The translations under genes and the position numbers were made by a program. Under the pieces are notes generated by a model, which had not been told where the DNA came from, did not search any database, and was given only the letters and a program-made list of their open reading frames with translations. From Candidatus Bathyarchaeota archaeon (GTDB lineage: Archaea > Thermoproteota > Bathyarchaeia > Bathyarchaeales > SOJC01), in contig JAUWDF010000065.1 of the NCBI GenBank assembly GCA_030608925.1, positions 1-5,467 of the forward strand: 5,467 bases of DNA, read 5' to 3'. Below, in pieces: positions 1-4,788 of the stretch (positions are counted from its first letter, which is position 1; every line of letters starts with the position of its first letter).

Positions 1-20
1 AATAACACCCAGATTCTGGA

Positions 21-27
21 AAGGTGA
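21..27 (+). promoter_or_regulatory. Ribosome binding site that bears on the aminotransferase start
   Basis: AAGGTGA matches the archaeal anti-SD complement (GGAGGTGA). It overlaps the GTG at 24 but stands 5 nt before the in-frame TTG at 33. It therefore argues for TTG as the start, unless translation is leaderless from GTG. Confidence 0.45.
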
Positions 28-1205
28 AACTTTTGAGTTCAATCATTGCGGAGAGAATGCGAGATTTCGGAACTGAAACAGGTTTTGAAGCGCTTGCTAA
101 AGCCAAGGCTTTGGAAAAACAGGGTCGTGAAATAGTTCATCTGGAAATAGGTGAACCAGATTTTGACACACCTAAAAACATAAGAGATGCTGCAATTCAA
201 GCAATGAACTCTGGCTATACCCATTATGTGCCAGCCGCAGGGATTCCTGAGCTTAGAGAGGCTATTGCTGGATACATCTCAAGAACGAGAAAAATCGATG
301 TGAGTCCTGAGGAAGTGGTTGTTACACCTGGTGCAAAACCCATAATATTCCTTAGCATTCTGGCTTGCATCGAATACGGTGACGAAGTGATGTATCCAAA
401 TCCTGGATTTCCAATCTACGAAACTCTAATCAAATTCATGGGTGCAAAAGCTATTCCAATAGAACTTAAAGAAGAAAACGATTTCTCGCTGGATACCAAT
501 GATTTTGTGGAGAAGATTTCAGACAAGACCAAAATGATAATTCTGAATTTTCCTGAAAATCCTACTGGGAGTATCCTGACTGAAGAGAGCTTGCAGGTTA
601 TTGCTGATGAGATAAAAAATAGAGATGACTTACTTGTCCTTTCAGATGAGATTTATAGCCAAATGATTTACGAAGGAGAGCATAGAAGTATTGCTTCTCT
701 TCCCGGAATGAAATCAAAAACGACCATAATAGATGGATTCTCAAAAACCTATGCCATGACAGGTTGGAGACTGGGTTATGGTGTCATGCGAAGAGATTTG
801 GCTAAAAAAATCTCCCAGTTAATCGTAAACTCGAATTCCTGCACTTGCGCATTTTCTCAGATGGCAGGTGTTGAGGCTCTTGTAGGATCTCAAGAGGAAG
901 TCAAAAATATGGTTGAAGAGTTCAGGCAAAGGAGAGAAGTAATAGTCTCAGGTCTGAATAGTATCGAAGGGATTACCTGTAAAAAACCCAAAGCAACCTT
1001 CTATGTCTTCCCGAATATAAGAAATCTAAATATGAGTAGCCGAGAGATGGCAGACTTCCTTCTCAACAAGGCTGGAGTAGCAGTGTTATCAGGCACATCA
1101 TTCGGTGCTCTTGGTGAAGGTTATATACGATTTTCATTCGCCAATTCAACGACCAACATCCAAAAAGCACTAACACGAATTGAAGACGCACTAACGACTC
1201 TCTAA
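24..1205 (+). CDS. PLP-dependent class I/II aminotransferase (aspartate aminotransferase-like)
   Basis: A complete 393-residue cytosolic fold-type I aminotransferase, the usual length for the family. It would transfer an amino group between an amino acid and a 2-oxo acid using pyridoxal phosphate. Visible family signatures are the N-terminal substrate-loop segment EIGEPDFDTP (41-50), the cofactor-phosphate region TPGAKP (101-106), the YPNPGFPIYE stretch (124-133), NPTG (179-182), SDEIY with the PLP-pyridine aspartate D208 and Y211, the Schiff-base lysine K241 in GFSKTYAMTGWR, R249 after it, and the substrate-carboxylate arginine R369 in GYIRFSFA. Substrate identity cannot be read from sequence; aspartate, alanine or branched/aromatic donors all remain possible. 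The frame opens with GTG at 24, after an in-frame TAA at 3-5. An in-frame TTG at 33 lies 5 nt after AAGGTGA (21-27) and may be the true start, giving 390 residues. The gene is convergent with the mutase gene. Confidence 0.93.
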   Translation: MKLLSSIIAERMRDFGTETGFEALAKAKALEKQGREIVHLEIGEPDFDTPKNIRDAAIQAMNSGYTHYVPAAGIPELREAIAGYISRTRKIDVSPEEVVVTPGAKPIIFLSILACIEYGDEVMYPNPGFPIYETLIKFMGAKAIPIELKEENDFSLDTNDFVEKISDKTKMIILNFPENPTGSILTEESLQVIADEIKNRDDLLVLSDEIYSQMIYEGEHRSIASLPGMKSKTTIIDGFSKTYAMTGWRLGYGVMRRDLAKKISQLIVNSNSCTCAFSQMAGVEALVGSQEEVKNMVEEFRQRREVIVSGLNSIEGITCKKPKATFYVFPNIRNLNMSSREMADFLLNKAGVAVLSGTSFGALGEGYIRFSFANSTTNIQKALTRIEDALTTL

Positions 1206-1225
1206 ATCTAGCGCGCGCGTAAAAG

Positions 1226-1306
1226 TTTTCGTATGAGTTTTTCGTACGTTTAAATTTTTTTCGTATGAGTCAAAATCCGAAAAATCGTACGAAAAAAATC
1301 GTATGA
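1226..1306. repeat. Cluster of TCGTAYGA octamers and a 13-bp direct repeat
   Basis: Five TCGTA-cored octamers lie in about 80 bp: TCGTATGA at 1229, 1261 and 1299, the perfect palindrome TCGTACGA at 1285, and TCGTACGT at 1242. Two of them sit inside an identical 13-bp direct repeat, TTTTCGTATGAGT, at 1226-1238 and 1258-1270 (32 bp apart). A related inverted copy, TATCATAC at 1340-1347, is the exact complement of GTATGATA at 1301-1308. The units are separated by A/T runs. The cluster lies directly after the aminotransferase stop codon, between convergent genes, so it is not an obvious promoter. It could be a protein-binding array, a terminator region, or the residue of a small element. The function is not known from sequence. 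Confidence 0.7.
1254..1299. terminator. Putative bidirectional terminator hairpin between convergent genes
   Basis: ATTTTTTTCGTA (1254-1265) and TACGAAAAAAAT (1288-1299) form a perfect 12-bp inverted repeat. In RNA it extends to 15 pairs (1254-1268 with 1285-1299) through one G-U pair, with a 16-nt loop. T runs occur on the + strand (1238-1242, 1255-1261), and A runs give T runs on the - strand (1280-1284, 1292-1298). Archaeal termination relies on T tracts, so this segment suits 3' ends arriving from either direction. An operator role for the embedded TCGTA elements is the alternative. Confidence 0.5.
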
Positions 1307-1352
1307 TAAACGACGTTCTTTTACTGAAGGGGGCTCAAATATCATACTATTT

Positions 1353-1640
1353 TTATGTCGCCAGCCCGTCGCCAGTGGCGGTCCATGGATAAAAGAGTAA
1401 TAATATATCTGTCTGAGTTACCCAGAGAAAACAAAGAATTAAGCTTAGGCGCTCTTCAATCGTGTAATCTTCAATTTCTTCAAGAAACTCACTCATTGCT
1501 GGCTCCAATGTATAGATGAAGAGATCTTCCATCTCTCGAGTCAAAGCAACATAAAACAGCCTACGTTCTTCTTCATTTTGGTCCTGTAGAGGATAATTTT
1601 CTCTCGCTGGTTCGAGAATTGATGAATACTCAATTTCACG
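1353..1640 (-). pseudogene. Relic of an SF1 (UvrD/Rep-type) DNA helicase C-terminus
   Basis: Translating the - strand gives an open stretch (about 1706 down to the TGA/TAA region at 1353) containing EERRLFYVALTR (1536-1574). This is motif VI of superfamily I UvrD/Rep helicases, whose arginine contacts ATP across the domain interface. It is followed by EDLFIYT and SEFLEEIEDYT (about 1461-1529), the usual sequence after motif VI. Upstream residues ILEPARENYP also suit such a protein. Motifs I-V are absent, and the frame is replaced by the 3' end of the mutase gene. There is no ATG; the only start in the stretch is a TTG at 1544 that falls inside motif VI and would remove most of it. The usual ALTRA(K) reads ALTRE-M here, a further sign of decay. 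The part past about 1461 looks hydrophobic and unrelated. I read this as a truncated, probably untranslated fragment left by deletion or recombination. Confidence 0.65.
1357..1380. repeat. Short direct repeat GTCGCCAG x2 with overlapping inverted repeat
   Basis: GTCGCCAG occurs at 1357-1364 and 1368-1375, separated by CCC. The second copy continues to give CGCC-AGT-GGCG (1370-1380), a possible 4-bp stem. The patch is GC-rich compared with its AT-rich surroundings. No function is assigned. Confidence 0.4.
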
Positions 1641-1665
1641 CGCGTATGTTGATGGAGTGGGAGGT

Positions 1666-3309
1666 CTAGAAAATTGTCGATGGTCTGTGTTCTCCGTAGG
1701 TTTCTCTTAGGATGTTACAGATTTCGCCAATAGTTGCGTACGATTGCACCGCCTTCAGAATAGGTTGCATAAGGTTGGTGGATTCTGACTCAGCTGCTGA
1801 ATGCAAATTCTCTAAGGCATTTTTTACCTTCTGATTGCTCCTTTCATTTTTCACGCGGTTCAATCGTTGAACAGCTTTCTTCTCAACAGATGGGTTAACC
1901 TTCAGTATCTCAATCGGAGTCTCTTGCCCTCCAATGAACTGGTTGACACCTACGATTATTGAGTTCTTTTCTTCAACACTTTTCTGGAATCTGTAAGCGC
2001 TTTCTGTGATTTCCTTCTGCATGTACCCTTTTACAATAGCTTTTACTGCTCCACCTTGCCTGTCAATTTCCTCTATATAATGCGTGGAGTCCTCTTCGAT
2101 TTGTTTGGTTAAGGCTTCGATACAGTAGCTACCTCCCAGGGGATCCACTGTGCTGGTGACACCACTTTCATGACCAATTATCTGCTGGGTGCGTAAAGCG
2201 ATTGTTGCTGCCTTTTGACTAGGCAAAGCATATGCTTCATCAAAGCTGTTAGTATGCAGGCTTTGAGTTCCTCCAAGAACCGCGGCAAGAGCTTGAAGAG
2301 CCACTCTAACAATATTATTCTGAGGTTGTTGGGCAGTTAAAGCTACACCACTTGTTTGCGTATGGAAACGAAGTTGCCAAGAGGAAGGATTCTTAGCTTG
2401 GAATCTATCACGCATAATTCCAGCCCACAATCGCCTAGCCGCTCGGAACTTAGCAATTTCCTCAAGAAAGTTGTTGTGACAGGCAAAGAAGAACGAAATT
2501 CTTCGAGCAAAGTTATCTACGTCCAAACCTCGATCTATAGCAGCTTCCACGTACGCTATACCATTTGCTAGGGTGAATGCAACCTCTTGAACGGAAGTAG
2601 CTCCAGCTTCACGGATGTGATACCCACTTACGCTAATAGTGTTCCAGCGAGGCATGTGCTTGCCACAATATTCAAGGATATCAGTAACGAGTCTCATGCT
2701 TTGCTCAGGAGGATAGATGTACATTCCACGAGCTACATATTCCTTGAGAATGTCGTTCTGAACAGTGCCCCCCAGAGAGGTTATGGAGAGACCTTGCTCT
2801 TGAGCAATAGCCACATACATTGCTAGAAGCACTGCAGCAGGCGCATTTATTGTCATACTGGTTGTTATCTTCTCAAGGGAGATGCCACTAAACAAGAGTT
2901 CCATTTCTTTCAAAGTGGAAACGCTAACTCCCACTTTTCCAACTTCTCCTAATGCAAGAGGTTGATCGCAGTCCAAGCCAATCTGCGTCGGAAAATCAAA
3001 GGCTACACTTAGACCACTTTGTCCTTGATCAAGCAAATACTTGAAACGCTGATTTGTCTGTTCAGCTGACCCAAATCCCGCATACTGACGCATTGTCCAC
3101 AATCTTCCACGATACATGGTTGTGTAAACACCACGAGTATACGGAAATTTACCTGGGAAACCTATATCTCTTACATAATTTTGGTCTTGAATTTCGATTG
3201 GAGTGTAGAGTCTTTCAATGGTTCTCCCCGCATCAGTTAAGTACTGACTCTTTCTCTCCTGAAACTTAGCCAAGCTATTTGCCAGAACCCCATCTTTCCA
3301 TTTTTGCAT
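1666..3309 (-). CDS. Methylmalonyl-CoA mutase large (catalytic) subunit, stand-alone
   Basis: The TIM-barrel catalytic subunit of cobalamin-dependent methylmalonyl-CoA mutase, which interconverts (R)-methylmalonyl-CoA and succinyl-CoA. Using numbering from the TTG at 3321 (551 residues), substrate-site residues known from the Propionibacterium enzyme align as R73 and Y80 (RLWTMRQYAGF), T186 and Q188 (GGTVQNDILKEY), R198, and Y234/H235 (SGYHIREAG). Y80 and R198, which contact the carboxylate of methylmalonyl-CoA, are the positions altered in isobutyryl-CoA mutases, so their presence favours MCM. Other strong blocks are GLSVAFDFPTQIG (103-115), TINAPAAVLLAMY (157-169), GGTQSLHTNSFDEA (350-363) and VDPLGGSY (392-399). 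The protein ends near residue 551 without a B12-binding domain (DxHxxG motif), as in archaeal split enzymes, so a separate small subunit is needed and is not seen here. I prefer ATG at 3309 (547 residues) over TTG at 3321 because GAGG sits 6 nt before it. Confidence 0.93.
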   Translation of the reverse strand: MQKWKDGVLANSLAKFQERKSQYLTDAGRTIERLYTPIEIQDQNYVRDIGFPGKFPYTRGVYTTMYRGRLWTMRQYAGFGSAEQTNQRFKYLLDQGQSGLSVAFDFPTQIGLDCDQPLALGEVGKVGVSVSTLKEMELLFSGISLEKITTSMTINAPAAVLLAMYVAIAQEQGLSITSLGGTVQNDILKEYVARGMYIYPPEQSMRLVTDILEYCGKHMPRWNTISVSGYHIREAGATSVQEVAFTLANGIAYVEAAIDRGLDVDNFARRISFFFACHNNFLEEIAKFRAARRLWAGIMRDRFQAKNPSSWQLRFHTQTSGVALTAQQPQNNIVRVALQALAAVLGGTQSLHTNSFDEAYALPSQKAATIALRTQQIIGHESGVTSTVDPLGGSYCIEALTKQIEEDSTHYIEEIDRQGGAVKAIVKGYMQKEITESAYRFQKSVEEKNSIIVGVNQFIGGQETPIEILKVNPSVEKKAVQRLNRVKNERSNQKVKNALENLHSAAESESTNLMQPILKAVQSYATIGEICNILRETYGEHRPSTIF

Positions 3310-3315
3310 TTCCTT

Positions 3316-3319
3316 CCTC
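3316..3319 (-). promoter_or_regulatory. Ribosome binding site choosing the mutase start
   Basis: On the - strand GAGG (in TTGAGGAAGGAAATG) precedes ATG at 3309 by 6 nt. A second SD-like GGAGG (3331-3335) lies 11 nt before the in-frame TTG at 3321, which is rather far. The closer pair supports ATG. Confidence 0.45.
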
Positions 3320-3380
3320 AAGGGTTCACTTTCCTCCGAACTGGTCAGTTCCTTTCACCTCACTAACGTATTGTATCAGT

Positions 3381-3388
3381 TCTATAAG
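3381..3388 (-). promoter_or_regulatory. Possible TATA box for the mutase gene
   Basis: CTTATAGA on the - strand lies about 75 bp before the ATG, which would place transcription start near 3356 and leave a leader of about 47 nt carrying the SD. Another TATA-like GTATATGA occurs further up, near 3446-3453. The 207-bp gap from 3322 to 3528 holds no convincing gene. Confidence 0.25.
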
Positions 3389-3528
3389 CATAAGGCTTGA
3401 ACATCTACCTTGTATGAAACCTTCACTTTTTCCTATGCTTTGGCTCATATACGTTTTCTGACGATGTAATCATGAAAGAGCTAAAGGAAGGGAAGCTGCC
3501 AAGTTCGCAATGGGAATCGTTGAACACC

Positions 3529-4110
3529 TCAAAGGGTATCCAAGAACTCGTCGAGTCGTCCTGCAATCTCTAGCTGCGTCAACCAATCCACGATTCCTAT
3601 ACGGGCCTTGCGTCGTCCCCTGACCACATCAATTAACTCCTCAGTAACTTCTTCAGCATTTCTCCCTGAAACATCAACTTCGCATGTTTTTCCCTCTCCA
3701 TAAGCTTGAACAGCATCATAAAGACACACGTCCAGTATTTCTGCTGCAACGTTCTCGGTAATCTTCTTCTGTGGAAACCCCCTTTTCTCCAAGATTCCTC
3801 TTAGCTCAATGGGGTTGCGTCTAAGAACGAAAGCATACAGGACATCTTCAACTCTCACAACATCCATAGCAAAGTGGCCTTCTACAATGACTAAACCTTC
3901 GGAATTTGCGACAATTCCCCTTATACGTTTCTCAATTCTTTCTGTATCAGCAATTTTAGTTCCACGTTTCGTGTCGAGACCACAATCTAACCCTTCGTGC
4001 TCAACTAAATCCCCTATGCTAACTCTTCTTCCCTTGAGGCGATTTGCCAGAATTATAGAGATAGAGGATTTACCCACTCCAGGTGAACCCACCATAACTA
4101 GAACGCTCAT
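3529..4110 (-). CDS. Fap7-like adenylate kinase family P-loop NTPase
   Basis: A 193-residue cytosolic nucleotide-binding protein. The Walker A loop GSPGVGKSS spans 8-16. It is followed by VSIGDLVEHEGL (30-41), a Walker-B-like strand LVIVEGHFA (73-81), the strand VLYAFVLRRNPIELRGILEKRGF (90-112) and a LID-like helix KITENVAAEILDVCLYDA (116-133). This order matches the archaeal/eukaryotic Fap7 (hCINAP) group of adenylate kinase-like ATPases. Members show AMP phosphotransfer and ATPase activity and, in eukaryotes and some archaea, assist small-subunit ribosome maturation. Helix 152-163 is followed by a basic patch GRRKAR (165-170) and a tail ending IVDWLTQLEIAGRLDEFLDTL. The ATG at 4110 has a strong upstream SD at the long spacing of 12 nt. 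It follows the nuclease-fold gene on the same strand with a 64-bp gap and may be cotranscribed. A generic NMP kinase is the alternative. Confidence 0.82.
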   Translation of the reverse strand: MSVLVMVGSPGVGKSSISIILANRLKGRRVSIGDLVEHEGLDCGLDTKRGTKIADTERIEKRIRGIVANSEGLVIVEGHFAMDVVRVEDVLYAFVLRRNPIELRGILEKRGFPQKKITENVAAEILDVCLYDAVQAYGEGKTCEVDVSGRNAEEVTEELIDVVRGRRKARIGIVDWLTQLEIAGRLDEFLDTL

Positions 4111-4122
4111 TATTTTCGATAG

Positions 4123-4130
4123 ACCTCCTT
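4123..4130 (-). promoter_or_regulatory. Strong Shine-Dalgarno sequence for the kinase gene
   Basis: AAGGAGGT on the - strand is a near-complete match to the archaeal SD consensus. Its spacing to the ATG at 4110 is 12 nt, longer than usual, and no alternative ATG, GTG or TTG start lies closer in frame. Such an SD favours translation from a longer, possibly cotranscribed message. Confidence 0.6.
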
Positions 4131-4174
4131 AGCATTAAGGCATACGTAGATCGACTTCTTCTAGCTGGTTTCAG

Positions 4175-4507
4175 TTAATACTTGTTCAGCTCTCTTTTAG
4201 TAAGTAAAGTTACTCCCTTTCTGTTTGCATAAGCCTTTGCATGACTACTGAATTTTGCTGAAATCACAATTGGCTTCCTGAGACCCACATCCTCGGAATC
4301 TTTGTCAGCGTTTATTACAATATTGATGCCTACAGTTCGGTTCCAATTGAGGATTTTAACCACTCTTTGCTCTTTTGGTTTGCTAATGATTAGGTCGAAT
4401 TTTCTGGGCATACCAGAAACGCCTTCAATGGTTATCCCGCTTTCTGTTTTGTATCCTTTCTTGTGGAAGTATTTCTCTGCTAGCTCGTTGAAGATGGAGG
4501 TTGTCAT
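4175..4507 (-). CDS. Restriction-endonuclease-like fold protein, probably with altered active site
   Basis: A small 110-residue protein starting at ATG 4507 (NMTTSIFNELAEKYFHKKGYK). An upstream extension in the same frame to TTG/CTG-type codons near 4630 is unlikely because it runs over the promoter and the divergent gene. The layout resembles archaeal Mrr/Holliday-resolvase-like PD-(D/E)xK proteins: an N-terminal helix (FNELAEKYFHKKGYK), EGVSGMPRKFDLII (about 28-41) with the expected acidic D in FDL, the core strand RVVKILNWNRTVGINIV (about 48-64), and then SEDVGLRKPIVISAKFSSHAKAYANRKGVTLLT, typical of the C-terminal half of this fold. In active nucleases the core strand reads like VEVKDW. 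Here the positions of E and K appear as K and L, so catalysis is doubtful and a binding or regulatory role is possible. The fold assignment is inference from pattern. It lies upstream of the Fap7-like gene. Confidence 0.65.
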   Translation of the reverse strand: MTTSIFNELAEKYFHKKGYKTESGITIEGVSGMPRKFDLIISKPKEQRVVKILNWNRTVGINIVINADKDSEDVGLRKPIVISAKFSSHAKAYANRKGVTLLTKRELNKY

Positions 4508-4530
4508 ATTGTCTTGCCCTTTGTAATGTG

Positions 4531-4537
4531 TTAAATA
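4531..4537 (-). promoter_or_regulatory. TATA box of the nuclease-fold gene, possibly shared with the divergent gene
   Basis: TATTTAA on the - strand is centred about 27 bp before ATG 4507, the distance at which archaeal transcription begins at or next to the start codon, so the message is probably leaderless. Read on the + strand the same bases are TTAAATA. They would place a start near 4561, about 11 nt before the TTG of the divergent zinc-ribbon gene. The two-way use is inference. Confidence 0.5.
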
Positions 4538-4571
4538 CTTGTTTGTTTGAAAGGTTTTCGCTGGTATTATC

Positions 4572-4778
4572 TTGTATTTGATTGTTGTTTGCAGCACGTG
4601 TGGCAGGTTGCTTGTAGCTGATGGTGACAAGAAAAGTCGGAGATGCGCTTACTGCGGAGTCAAGGTTTCACTGACCAAGGTGAAATTTGTTGGAAGCGTA
4701 GAAACAGCGAGAGAAGCAGCTGAGGTTGTACAGCTTCTAAAGCAGAAGGGGCACGTAAACAGAAAAAAAGGTATATAA
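4572..4778 (+). CDS. DUF1922 family zinc-ribbon protein
   Basis: A 68-residue protein of the archaeal DUF1922 family, whose members are small rubredoxin-like zinc-binding proteins of unknown function. The family-typical N-terminus MYLIVVCSTCGRLL carries the first cysteine pair C7/C10, and RRCAYCG carries the second, C25/C28, giving a four-cysteine zinc knuckle. It is followed by a strand (VSLTKVKFVGSV) and the conserved helix TAREAAEVVQLLKQKG. TTG at 4572 is chosen because family members start with M-Y-L-I; a second TTG at 4578 is less likely. No SD is visible upstream, which fits a short or absent leader. The tail NRKKGI is basic. The gene is divergent from the nuclease-fold gene and ends 10 bp before the polymerase stop codon, on opposite strands. 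The role may be in nucleic-acid or protein binding, but the sequence does not show it. Confidence 0.85.
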   Translation: MYLIVVCSTCGRLLVADGDKKSRRCAYCGVKVSLTKVKFVGSVETAREAAEVVQLLKQKGHVNRKKGI

Positions 4779-4788
4779 AAATTCTGCT

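Noticed and set aside
1206..1352. CRISPR array in the repeat-rich spacer
   Set aside because: The repeat units are 8-13 bp with irregular spacing of 13-24 bp, and no spacers of constant length or Cas genes are present.
3321..3335. GGAGG followed by GTG-AAC-CCT-TGA as a leader mini-gene before the mutase
   Set aside because: The SD-to-GTG spacing is only 3 nt and a three-codon frame is readily due to chance.
2356..3461. Several + strand open frames opposite the mutase gene
   Set aside because: They are complementary shadows of a well-conserved enzyme and contain no domain features.
3471..3569. Small + strand frame beginning ATGAAAGAGCTAAAG before the kinase 3' end (about 32 residues)
   Set aside because: It overlaps the kinase coding strand in antisense, has no recognisable motif and no SD, and an alternative frame in the same bases (GREAAKFAMGIVEHLKG) reads equally well; neither is convincing.
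3809..4132. 107-codon + strand open frame over the kinase gene
   Set aside because: It is antisense to a gene with clear P-loop motifs and shows low-complexity, non-protein-like composition.
4508..4630. N-terminal extension of the nuclease-fold protein to residue 151
   Set aside because: The extra 41 residues run through the TATA element and over the DUF1922 coding region, and the fold starts at ATG 4507.
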